From Streptomyces sp. NBC_00683 (GTDB lineage Bacteria > Actinomycetota > Actinomycetes > Streptomycetales > Streptomycetaceae), in the NCBI RefSeq assembly GCF_036226745.1, contig NZ_CP109013.1:7688001-7752000 (forward strand): DNA of 64,000 nt, in the 5' to 3' direction. Both the position numbers and the translations under genes were made by a program. Below, one piece after another: positions 54,569 to 61,807 of the stretch; position 1 is the stretch's first letter; each line of letters starts with the position of its first letter. Under the pieces are notes generated by a model. That model worked only from the letters and a program-made list of their open reading frames with translations. It made no database searches and was not told the origin of the DNA.

Positions 54569-55282
54569 ATGCGCATGGCCGCCCAGCAGCCGTCCGACAC
54601 AGAGTCCGCTTCTCCTGCCCTCGGCCGTTCCCTGCTGTGGCCCGCCGTGGCGGTGGGTCTGGGCTTCCTCCTCGTCTACAACTCCTTCGACGCCTCGGCA
54701 GGAGTGCCGCCGCCCGTCGCCGCCGTGGCTCCGACGCGGGCGCCCGCGTCCTCTCCCGCTGCGGCCTCGCCCGCGCCCGTTCCGTCGCCCTCCCCGTCCG
54801 TCGAGTCCTACGGGCTGTCCCGGTCCGAGCCCGAGCGGATCAGGATCAAGAAGATCGCCGTCGACGCCCCCTTCACACCGCTGGCCATCGGTCCGTCGGG
54901 GCGGCTGGACGCGCCGCCCGTGAACGACAGGAATCTGGCCGGCTGGTTCAAGGACGGAGCCACCCCCGGTGAGCGCGGCACCTCGGTCGTCGCCGGTCAT
55001 GTCGACACCATGACGGGCCCCGCCGTGTTCCTGCTGCTCGGGACGCTCAAGCCCGGCAACAAGGTGAGCATCACCCGCGAGGACGGCATCGTCACCGTGT
55101 TCAAGGTGGATTCGGTCGAGACGTTCAGCAAGGCGAACTTCCCCGACGAGCGGGTGTACGCCGACAACGGCACCGCCCAGCTCCGCTTGATCACCTGTGG
55201 CGGCGAGTACGACAAGAAGGCGAAGGACTACAAGGACAACGTGGTGGTGTTCGCCCACCTGGCAGGCGTCAGGCCCGCGTGA
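54569..55282 (+). CDS. Class F-like sortase
   Basis: A 237-residue protein. One N-terminal membrane helix (about 21-37, LLWPAVAVGLGFLLVYN), a Pro/Ala-rich stalk (47-79), then a sortase beta-barrel: IRIKKIAVDAPFTPLAIGPSGRLDAPP, TSVVAGHVDTMTGPAVFLLLGTLKPGNKV (catalytic His144), and AQLRLITCGGEYD (catalytic Cys210). The usual active-site Arg could not be assigned with confidence. The compact barrel with LITCGG fits the class F group of actinobacteria. ATG with AAAGG upstream. Its position directly after a wall-protein gene suggests a dedicated enzyme-substrate pair. Confidence 0.88.
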   Translation: MRMAAQQPSDTESASPALGRSLLWPAVAVGLGFLLVYNSFDASAGVPPPVAAVAPTRAPASSPAAASPAPVPSPSPSVESYGLSRSEPERIRIKKIAVDAPFTPLAIGPSGRLDAPPVNDRNLAGWFKDGATPGERGTSVVAGHVDTMTGPAVFLLLGTLKPGNKVSITREDGIVTVFKVDSVETFSKANFPDERVYADNGTAQLRLITCGGEYDKKAKDYKDNVVVFAHLAGVRPA

Positions 55283-55325
55283 CGACAGCCCGGGGCTTGC
55301 CTCTGACGTACAGGTGAGGGTTTAG

Positions 55326-55367
55326 CGTCTGCGTGCCTCCGGCCGACCGGCCGGAGGCACGCAGACG
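55326..55367. terminator. 42-bp inverted repeat with 20-bp perfect arms just before the MDR gene
   Basis: CGTCTGCGTGCCTCCGGCCG at 55326-55345, 2-nt centre AC, exact complement at 55348-55367. It follows the sortase stop by 43 bp and ends 11 bp before the MDR start codon, immediately upstream of its GAGGAG ribosome site. It can serve as sortase terminator; the closeness to the start also fits an operator or a translation-controlling hairpin. Confidence 0.7.
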
Positions 55368-55378
55368 AGGAGCCTCGC

Positions 55379-56413
55379 ATGACCGTTCGAACGTCCCTGC
55401 CCCGTACCTCCCGGGAAGTGCGGCTTGCCGCCGTGCCCGAAGGACTGCCGCGCCCGGAGCACTTCCACGTCGTGGAGACACCGCTGCCGCAGCCCGGGGA
55501 GGGCGAGGTGCTGGTGCGCAACGACTGCTTCCAGGTCTTTCCCGCCCTGCGTACCGTCATCGGCGGGGGAGTGGAAGGCGCACCCTTCCCGGGTGTGGGC
55601 CCCGGGGACACGCTGTTCGGCGCGGCCGTCGGAGAGGTCGTGGCGAACCCGGGCCCCGGCGGACCGGCCGTGGGCGAACGGGTCTCGCACTATCTCGGCT
55701 GGCGGGAGTACGCCGTGGTCCCCGCCGCAGGATGCACGCCGCTCGGTGACGTCCTGCCCGACCCGGTGGCGCACCTCTCCCAGGGTTCCCTGGCGTACGC
55801 GGCACTCACCCGGGTCGCGGAACTGCGGGCCGGTGAGACGGTGTTCGTGTCCGGCGGAGCCGGAGCGGTCGGATCCATGGCGGGACAGACCGCCCGGCTG
55901 CTCGGGGCCGGCCGCGTGATCGGCAGCACGGGTTCACCGGAGAAGGCCGCCGTGATGCGGGAGAGCCTGGGGTACGACGCGGTCGTGCTGAGGGGACCGG
56001 AGGGCTCCCTGTCCGCGCGGCTGGCCGAAGCGGCGCCCCAGGGCATCGATGTGTTCGTCGACATGGTCGGTGGGGAGCAGTTGCGGGCGGCCGTCGGGGC
56101 GGCGCGCCCGGGCGCCCGGTTCGTACTGGTCGGGGCGCTGTCGGGCCAGCTGTCCGAGCAGGGGAGCGGCACCACGGCCCCGGTCGAGATCGACTCGTTC
56201 CAGCTCGTCGTCAAGCGCATCTCGATGACCGGCATCAGCGGGCTGGACCACCCGGAGGCGCACGGGGAGTGGAACCGGAGGTTCGGGCAGTGGCTGCGTT
56301 CCGGAGAGATCACCTTCCCGCATGTGCGGATCGCGGGCATGGACAACGCCGCGCGGGCGTTGCACGAGATGATCGGCGGTCACCATCTCGGCACCGTCGT
56401 CGTCACGTTGTGA
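55379..56413 (+). CDS. MDR-superfamily NADP-dependent oxidoreductase
   Basis: About 344 residues. N-terminal GroES-like domain (EHFHVVETPLPQPGEGEVLVRNDCFQVFPALRTVIGG, TLFGAAVGEVV) and a Rossmann domain with VFVSGGAGAVGSMAGQTARLLGAGRVIGSTGS. No zinc-ligand cysteines are present, so it belongs to the quinone oxidoreductase/alkenal reductase type of medium-chain reductases that reduce activated double bonds with NADPH. GAGGAG lies between the hairpin and the ATG. The MerR gene follows 29 bp after its stop and may respond to the same reactive compound. Confidence 0.88.
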   Translation: MTVRTSLPRTSREVRLAAVPEGLPRPEHFHVVETPLPQPGEGEVLVRNDCFQVFPALRTVIGGGVEGAPFPGVGPGDTLFGAAVGEVVANPGPGGPAVGERVSHYLGWREYAVVPAAGCTPLGDVLPDPVAHLSQGSLAYAALTRVAELRAGETVFVSGGAGAVGSMAGQTARLLGAGRVIGSTGSPEKAAVMRESLGYDAVVLRGPEGSLSARLAEAAPQGIDVFVDMVGGEQLRAAVGAARPGARFVLVGALSGQLSEQGSGTTAPVEIDSFQLVVKRISMTGISGLDHPEAHGEWNRRFGQWLRSGEITFPHVRIAGMDNAARALHEMIGGHHLGTVVVTL

Positions 56414-56442
56414 GAACGCTGCGGGAGACCTGGGGGTGGCGG

Positions 56443-56826
56443 ATGCGGATCGGTGATGCTGCGGCGGCAGCGGGGACCACACGCAGAGCGTTGCGGTTCT
56501 ACGAGGAGCGGGGACTGCTGCCACCGCCCAGACGCAGCACCACGGGCCAGCGCGAGTACGGGACGCGTGATGTCGCCAGGGTCCGCGTCATCCGTGAGCT
56601 GCTGTCGCTGGGGCTGACGGTCGAGGATGTGCGGCACTGCTCGGACCGCCTGGACCTGCTGGTCGACGGACCGCCCCGGTCCTGCGCCGGGTTCGGGGAA
56701 GGGGGAGTGGAGAGCGAGGGAGTGGCGGCGAGACGACTTGCCGTACTCGACGCGGAGATCGCCCGGCTGAGCCGGCTGCGGGAGCAGCTCGCGGCGCGGG
56801 TCACGGGGCGCGCGACCGTGACCTGA
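56443..56826 (+). CDS. MerR-family transcriptional regulator
   Basis: About 127 residues. The winged HTH is typical: MRIGDAAAAAGTTRRALRFYEERGLLPPPRRSTTGQREYG, then RVRVIRELLSLGLTVEDVRHCSDRL, and a C-terminal dimerisation helix (DAEIARLSRLREQLAARV). One cysteine lies in PPRSCAGFG at the place where many MerR proteins have effector residues. ATG at 56443 chosen by homology; a GTG at 56410 would add 11 residues. It lies just downstream of the MDR gene and probably regulates it. Confidence 0.87.
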   Translation: MRIGDAAAAAGTTRRALRFYEERGLLPPPRRSTTGQREYGTRDVARVRVIRELLSLGLTVEDVRHCSDRLDLLVDGPPRSCAGFGEGGVESEGVAARRLAVLDAEIARLSRLREQLAARVTGRATVT

Positions 56827-56838
56827 CGAGGACGACGG

Positions 56839-57393
56839 TCAGCCGGCGCTCTCCCGTTCCGCGGCGGCGACCTGGTGCAGCGTCCGGCCGGTGCGGGCCG
56901 AGCGGGCGTGGTACGGGTCGGGTGTGCCGGGCCTGTCGCGTACGGCCTGCCGGTCGTTGGCCTTGATGAGCAGCCAGGCCTCGGGACCCTCGGTGTCGCC
57001 CTCGTTGCCGATGCGGAAACGGGTGAGCGTGAATTCGCCGTGCAGTTTGCTCCCGTCGAGCCAGAACGTGGCGTGCCCGCGGTCCAGGGACTCGCCGAAC
57101 GGCACGGGCGCGCCCTCGGCGTCGTGGCTGAGCGGGCGGTAGGTGCCCTGGTCCCAGACGATGACGGTGCCGCTGCCCTGTTCGTCGGGTGGAATGACTC
57201 CTTCGAACTCGCGGTACTCCAGCGGGTGGTCCTCCGTCGGCACGGCCAGCCGCTTGTCGCGCGGATTGTCCGACGGGCCGCGGGGAACGGCCCACGACTT
57301 CAGTACGCCGTCCAGTTCGAGGCGGAAGTCGAAGTGCATCCGCCGGGCGTCATGGATCTGCACCACGAAACGTCGTGCGCCGTCGCTGTTCAC
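56839..57393 (-). CDS. Stand-alone LigD-type DNA-repair 3'-phosphoesterase
   Basis: About 184 residues from a GTG with GGAAGG upstream. Matches the phosphoesterase (PE) domain of bacterial NHEJ ligase LigD: RFVVQIHDARRMHFDFRLELDGVLKSWAVPRGPS with the metal-binding His and Asp, HPLEYREFEGVIP, GSGTVIVWDQGTYRP, and the late LHGEFTLTRF. PE enzymes remove 3'-phosphates and terminal ribonucleotides to prepare ends for ligation. No ligase, polymerase domain or Ku gene is nearby. Convergent with the MerR gene, 12 bp apart. Confidence 0.85.
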   Translation of the reverse strand: MNSDGARRFVVQIHDARRMHFDFRLELDGVLKSWAVPRGPSDNPRDKRLAVPTEDHPLEYREFEGVIPPDEQGSGTVIVWDQGTYRPLSHDAEGAPVPFGESLDRGHATFWLDGSKLHGEFTLTRFRIGNEGDTEGPEAWLLIKANDRQAVRDRPGTPDPYHARSARTGRTLHQVAAAERESAG

Positions 57394-57550
57394 GCCTGGA
57401 TCCTTCCGCCCGGGATGCCGTCGGACGAAGCGTGCGGCTCCGCGCGGCCGAGGCAGCGCAGGCACCCGCACAGTCCGTACCTCCACTGTGCCGCTGCCGG
57501 CCGCGCGGCGCACGACGGCGCCCGCACGGCGGGCCGCGGTATCTGCCCGG

Positions 57551-58075
57551 TCAGTCCGTGTGCCGCTCCAGCACCGCGTCGGCGGCGGACTGCGACGGGT
57601 GCCACGACGTGGTGACCGGTTCCCAGACCCGGATCCCGTCAGGGGCTCCCAGGGAGGCGGCGTCGAACGTCCGTCCCCGGTGGGAGGGGTCCCCGGCGAC
57701 CGTCAGCCGGTCCACCACCCGCAGCTCCGTCGACGTGGGGTCCAGCGTGCGCACCGCCGCGTACGCCGAGCGGCCTGCCGCCAGGCGGTACGGTGCGCTC
57801 TCGCTCGCGGGCACCGGCTGGGCCGCGCCGTCCAGGTCGCCGAAGACCACGGTGGGGATGCGGTCGACGACACAGGCCGTGCCGCCGCGGTTGGTGATGC
57901 TGATCCGCACCGCGTCGGGCTGGTCCGAAGCGGTGGCGGCGACGGCCAGACGGCTGTCACGGCAGGTGGGCGGCGCCGGAGCCGCGACGGCGGAGGATGT
58001 GGCCAGGGCCCCGGCCGGGGCCAGCAGGGCAAGGGCGAGAGTGGCGGGAACGGCCAGTACGGGTTGAATACGCAT
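57551..58075 (-). CDS. Secreted DUF4232-like protein
   Basis: About 174 residues. Signal peptide MRIQPVLAVPATLALALLAPAGALA followed by a beta-sandwich domain with CRDSRLAVAATASDQPDAVRISITNRGGTACVVDRIPTVVFGDLDG. The two cysteines probably form a disulfide. The pattern of N-R-G-x-x-x-C and a later L-x-P-x-S-T-E-L matches the actinobacterial DUF4232 family of exported proteins with unknown function. Alternative starts exist at 58093 and 58126. Divergent from the GH16 gene. Confidence 0.72.
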   Translation of the reverse strand: MRIQPVLAVPATLALALLAPAGALATSSAVAAPAPPTCRDSRLAVAATASDQPDAVRISITNRGGTACVVDRIPTVVFGDLDGAAQPVPASESAPYRLAAGRSAYAAVRTLDPTSTELRVVDRLTVAGDPSHRGRTFDAASLGAPDGIRVWEPVTTSWHPSQSAADAVLERHTD

Positions 58076-58264
58076 GAGTTGTCCGTTCCCCATCGCGACG
58101 ACTTCTACCCGCCCGGTCTGGACCAAGACCTTGACGGCTCTTCGCGACCTGTCTTAAATCAAGAGTTGAAATATATGCCCGGGATGAGCGCCCCAACCGT
58201 TCATCTCTCGGCGTTCGTCTGTCATGCACATGCCCCCCACCATCCACCACCTCGAAGTGACGTG

Positions 58265-59188
58265 ATGACTGTGCACCCCTCGGAACACACCATGAGGCGT
58301 CCGGCGAAACGGCGTCGCACGATGATGTACGCCCTCTCGCTGCTCTGCTGTTCGGCGGCCCTGACCGCCCTTCCCGCAGGCGCCTCGGCCGCACCCGCCC
58401 CCCACACGGCTGCGTCCTCCACGGAATCGAATGCGGCGGCTGCGGCCGCCGTGGCGTTCGCCGACGAGTTCGACGGAGCCGCGGGTTCGGCCGTCGACGG
58501 CGGCAAGTGGCAGATCGAGACCGGCGACAACGTCAACAACCACGAACGGCAGTACTACACGGCGGGCAACAACAACGCCGCCCTCGACGGCCAGGGCAAC
58601 CTGGTCATCACCGCGCGCAAGGAGAACCCCGGCAACTACCAGTGCTGGTACGGAACCTGCGAGTACACCTCGTCCCGTCTCAACACCTCAGGCAAGTTCA
58701 CCCAGACGTACGGTCACGTCGAGGCCAGGATGAAGGTCCCGCGCGGACAGGGGATGTGGCCGGCCTTCTGGATGCTCGGCGCCGACATCGGCAGCGTCGG
58801 CTGGCCGAACAGCGGTGAGATCGACGTCATGGAGAACGTCGGCTTCGAGCCCGGCACCGTCCACGGAACCCTGCACGGCCCCGGCTACTCCGGATCCGGC
58901 GGAATCGGTGCCGGATACAGCCTCCCGGGCGGGGCCGCCTTCGCGGACGCCTTCCACACCTTCGCCGTCGACTGGGCCCCGGACTCCGTCACCTGGTCCG
59001 TCGACGGCACCGTCTACCAGAGGCGCACGCCCGCCGACCTCAACGGCAACCCCTGGGTGTTCAACAAGCCGTTCTTCCTCATACTCAACCTCGCCGTCGG
59101 CGGCTACTGGCCCGGCGATCCGGACGGCAGCACCACGTTCCCGCAGCAGCTCGTCGTCGACTACGTACGCGTGACCACCAACAACTGA
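58265..59188 (+). CDS. Secreted GH16 endo-beta-1,3-glucanase (laminarinase-like)
   Basis: About 307 residues. An N-terminal signal region (ALSLLCCSAALTALPAGASA) precedes a beta-jelly-roll catalytic domain with FADEFDG, NHERQYYT, GHVEARMKVPRGQGMWPAFWMLG and the catalytic GEIDVMENVG (Glu185, Asp187, Glu190). WPAFWML plus EIDVME is the laminarinase subgroup that cleaves internal beta-1,3 bonds in fungal and algal glucans. No carbohydrate-binding module is attached. A start at 58292 is equally possible. It stands next to a chitinase, suggesting joint attack on fungal walls. Confidence 0.92.
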   Translation: MTVHPSEHTMRRPAKRRRTMMYALSLLCCSAALTALPAGASAAPAPHTAASSTESNAAAAAAVAFADEFDGAAGSAVDGGKWQIETGDNVNNHERQYYTAGNNNAALDGQGNLVITARKENPGNYQCWYGTCEYTSSRLNTSGKFTQTYGHVEARMKVPRGQGMWPAFWMLGADIGSVGWPNSGEIDVMENVGFEPGTVHGTLHGPGYSGSGGIGAGYSLPGGAAFADAFHTFAVDWAPDSVTWSVDGTVYQRRTPADLNGNPWVFNKPFFLILNLAVGGYWPGDPDGSTTFPQQLVVDYVRVTTNN

Positions 59189-59268
59189 CCGAACCCGGCC
59201 CGCAGCACTCCCGGTGCCCGTCCGTCGCACAACCTGCGGGCGGGCGCCGGCCTTTCCCCTTCTCCGAA

Positions 59269-59310
59269 GGCTTCCCCGCACCTTCCCCGCACCTTCCTCA
59301 ACCTTCCCCG
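59269..59310 (+). repeat. Four phased 10-11-bp direct repeats upstream of the chitinase gene
   Basis: GGCTTCCCCGC, ACCTTCCCCGC, ACCTTCCTCA, ACCTTCCCCG in direct succession, starting at 59269, 59280, 59291 and 59301. The period is about one helical turn. They end 17 bp before the chitinase ATG. They are unlike the TGGTCTAGACCA-type DasR site. They may be a regulator-binding array or a pyrimidine tract in the leader. Confidence 0.75.
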
Positions 59311-59327
59311 AAACGGACGGTGACCGT

Positions 59328-60722
59328 ATGACCGGTGTGCGCACACTTCGCAGGAGACTCGGGCGGCTGATCCTGCCCGCCCTCTCCCTGGTGGCGATGG
59401 CCTCGTTCCTCACCCCCGCCGCACCCGCCGGCGCGGCGGCCGCGGCCGTCGGACAGATCACAGGGCCGGCAGGGAAGTGCGTCGACGTGGCGGGAGCCTC
59501 GGCCGTCAACGGGACGGCGGTCCAGCTCTACGACTGCAACGGGACCGCCGCCCAGCAGTGGAACGTCGGCTCCGACGGGACGATCCGTGCGCTGGGCAAA
59601 TGCCTGGACGTCAAGGACGGCGGCACCGCCAACGGGTCCGTCACCCAGCTGTGGGACTGCACGGGCGGCGCCAACCAGCGCTGGTCCGTATCGGCCGCAC
59701 GCGACATCGTCTCCGTCCCGGCGGACAAGTGCCTGGACGCCGCCGGCAACAGCTCGGCCAACGGAACCCGTCTGCAGATCTGGACCTGCACCGGCGCGGC
59801 GAACCAGAAGTGGACCGCACCGGCCGGCGGTGGCGACCCGGCACCGGGCAAGGCACCCATGGCGGTGGCTCCCTACCTCTACAACGGCTGGGGCAGCCCG
59901 CCGAACCCGACGACCGTCATGAACGCCACCGGCGTCACCTGGTTCACGCTCGCCTTCGTCCTCAGCAACGGCTACTGCAACCCCCAGTGGGACGGCGGAC
60001 GCCCGCTCACCGGAGGCGTCGACCAGCAGACCGTCAACACCGTCCGGGCCGCGGGCGGAGACATCATCCCGTCGTTCGGAGGCTGGAGCGGCAACAAGCT
60101 GGAGAGCTCCTGCTCCAGTGCGGGCGAGCTGGCCGCCGCCTACCAGAAGGTCATCAACGCCTACGGCCTCAAGGCCATCGACATCGACATCGAAGCGGCT
60201 GCGTACGACAGCCCGACCGTGCAGCAGCGCACCGTCGACGCCCTCAGGACGATCCGGGCCAACAACCCCGGCATCAAGATCTACATCACCTTCGGAACCG
60301 GCCAGAACGGCCCCGACACCGGACTCATCAACCGGGCGGCCTCCTCCGGCCTCACCGTCGACAGCTGGACGATCATGCCGTTCAACTTCGGCGGGGCGGG
60401 CCAGAACATGGGCACCCTCACGGTCCGGGCCGCCGAAGGCCTCAAGACCGCCGTCAAGAACGCCTACGGCTACACCGACGACCAGGCCTACCGGGCCACC
60501 GGCATCTCCTCGATGAACGGCATCACCGACAACAGCGAGACCGTCACCGTCGCCGACTTCCGCACCATCCTCGGCTACGCCCAGCAGCACCACCTGGCAC
60601 GGCTCACCTTCTGGTCGCTCAACCGCGACCGGCCCTGCACCGGAGGCGGCGCAGACACCTGCTCCGGCATCGGTCAGCAACCCTGGGAATTCACCGGGGT
60701 CTTCGCCCAGTACAGGGGCTGA
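59328..60722 (+). CDS. Secreted GH18 chitinase with N-terminal ricin-type (CBM13) domain
   Basis: About 464 residues. Signal peptide (LGRLILPALSLVAMASFLTPAAPAGA), then a beta-trefoil lectin domain of three units (about 40-165), each with K-C-x-D and a Q-x-W (AQQW, NQRW, NQKW). A short linker leads to a GH18 barrel (about 178-464) with the active-site core AIDIDIEAAAYD (Asp285, Asp287, Glu289). The first Asp of DxxDxDxE is replaced by Lys. FTLAFVLSNGYCNPQW and IIPSFGGWSG are typical of the small bacterial chitinase subgroup. It hydrolyses chitin in fungal walls or insect cuticle. The same strand as the GH16 gene, 139 bp apart. Confidence 0.9.
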   Translation: MTGVRTLRRRLGRLILPALSLVAMASFLTPAAPAGAAAAAVGQITGPAGKCVDVAGASAVNGTAVQLYDCNGTAAQQWNVGSDGTIRALGKCLDVKDGGTANGSVTQLWDCTGGANQRWSVSAARDIVSVPADKCLDAAGNSSANGTRLQIWTCTGAANQKWTAPAGGGDPAPGKAPMAVAPYLYNGWGSPPNPTTVMNATGVTWFTLAFVLSNGYCNPQWDGGRPLTGGVDQQTVNTVRAAGGDIIPSFGGWSGNKLESSCSSAGELAAAYQKVINAYGLKAIDIDIEAAAYDSPTVQQRTVDALRTIRANNPGIKIYITFGTGQNGPDTGLINRAASSGLTVDSWTIMPFNFGGAGQNMGTLTVRAAEGLKTAVKNAYGYTDDQAYRATGISSMNGITDNSETVTVADFRTILGYAQQHHLARLTFWSLNRDRPCTGGGADTCSGIGQQPWEFTGVFAQYRG

Positions 60723-60731
60723 GTGCCCCCA

Positions 60732-60762
60732 GGGGCCGGCGGTCGGTCACGCCGCCGGCCCC
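60732..60762 (+). terminator. Hairpin after the chitinase gene
   Basis: GGGGCCGGCGG (60732-60742) pairs perfectly with CCGCCGGCCCC (60752-60762) around a 9-nt loop, 9 bp after the stop. Likely factor-independent terminator of G+C-rich type. Confidence 0.75.
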
Positions 60763-60777
60763 ACGGGCGGACGTAGC

Positions 60778-61770
60778 ATGCTCCCCATGGAGCAGCGGAC
60801 ACTGGACAGGACCGGACGTGACGTATCGGTCGTAGGACTGGGCACATGGCAGCTGGGCGGGGACTGGGGTGAGGTGCGGGAGGCCGACGCCTTCGATGTC
60901 CTGGACGCGGCCGTCGAGTCGGGAGTCACCTTCTTCGACACCGCCGACGTCTACGGGGACGGTCGCAGCGAACAGCTCATCGGGCGTTACCTGAAGGGCC
61001 GTCCGGACGCGGACGTCTTCGTCGCCACCAAGATGGGCCGGCGCGCCGACCAGGTCCCCGAGAACTACGTACTGGACAACTTCCGCAGCTGGAACGACCG
61101 TTCGCGCGCCAACCTCGGCGTCGACACGCTCGACCTCGTACAACTGCACTGCCCGCCGACGAGTGTCTACTCCTCGGACGCGGTCTACGACGCCCTGGAC
61201 ACGCTCGTCGCCGAGAAGCGGATCAGCGCCTACGCGGTCAGCGTCGAAACGTGCGCGGAGGCACTCACGGCGATCGCCAGGCCGGGTGTCGCGAGCGTGC
61301 AGATCATCCTCAACCCGTTCCGCCTCAAGCCGCTGGACGAGGTCCTCCCGGCGGCTGCCGCGGCGGGGGTCGGCATCATCGCGCGGGTCCCGCTCGCCTC
61401 CGGACTCCTGTCCGGCAAGTACACCAAGGACACGGTCTTCGCCCCCGAGGACCACCGCACGTTCAACCGCCACGGCGAGGCCTTCGACCAGGGCGAGACG
61501 TTCTCCGGCGTCGACTACGCGACCGGTGTGGCCGCTGCCGCCGAGTTCGCCGAACTCGCTCCCGAAGGTGCCACCTCGGCCCAGACCGCGCTGCGCTGGA
61601 TCATCCAGCAGCCCGGTGTCACGAGCGTCATCCCCGGTGCGCGTTCGGTGGCTCAGTCCCGGGCCAACGCCGCCGCGGCCTCTCTTGCCCCGCTGCCGCT
61701 GAGCACGCTGGAGGCGGTGCGGGAGCTGTACGACCGCCGGATCCGTGCGGAGATCCACGCGCGCTGGTGA
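60778..61770 (+). CDS. Aldo/keto reductase
   Basis: About 330 residues. The (beta/alpha)8 AKR pattern is clear: VSVVGLGTWQLGG, the catalytic Asp and Tyr in TFFDTADVYGDGRSEQLIG, the Lys in VFVATKMGRR, the His in LDLVQLHCPP, and the NADPH-binding loop in VTSVIPGARSVAQSRANAAA. It reduces aldehydes or ketones; the substrate is unknown. The C-terminal half resembles YajO/general stress protein 69-type members. A methionine three codons later is an alternative start; neither has a strong ribosome site. Confidence 0.88.
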   Translation: MLPMEQRTLDRTGRDVSVVGLGTWQLGGDWGEVREADAFDVLDAAVESGVTFFDTADVYGDGRSEQLIGRYLKGRPDADVFVATKMGRRADQVPENYVLDNFRSWNDRSRANLGVDTLDLVQLHCPPTSVYSSDAVYDALDTLVAEKRISAYAVSVETCAEALTAIARPGVASVQIILNPFRLKPLDEVLPAAAAAGVGIIARVPLASGLLSGKYTKDTVFAPEDHRTFNRHGEAFDQGETFSGVDYATGVAAAAEFAELAPEGATSAQTALRWIIQQPGVTSVIPGARSVAQSRANAAAASLAPLPLSTLEAVRELYDRRIRAEIHARW

Positions 61771-61807
61771 CGCGGACACGAGCTACGGCCGGGCATCGCG
61801 GCGGGGC

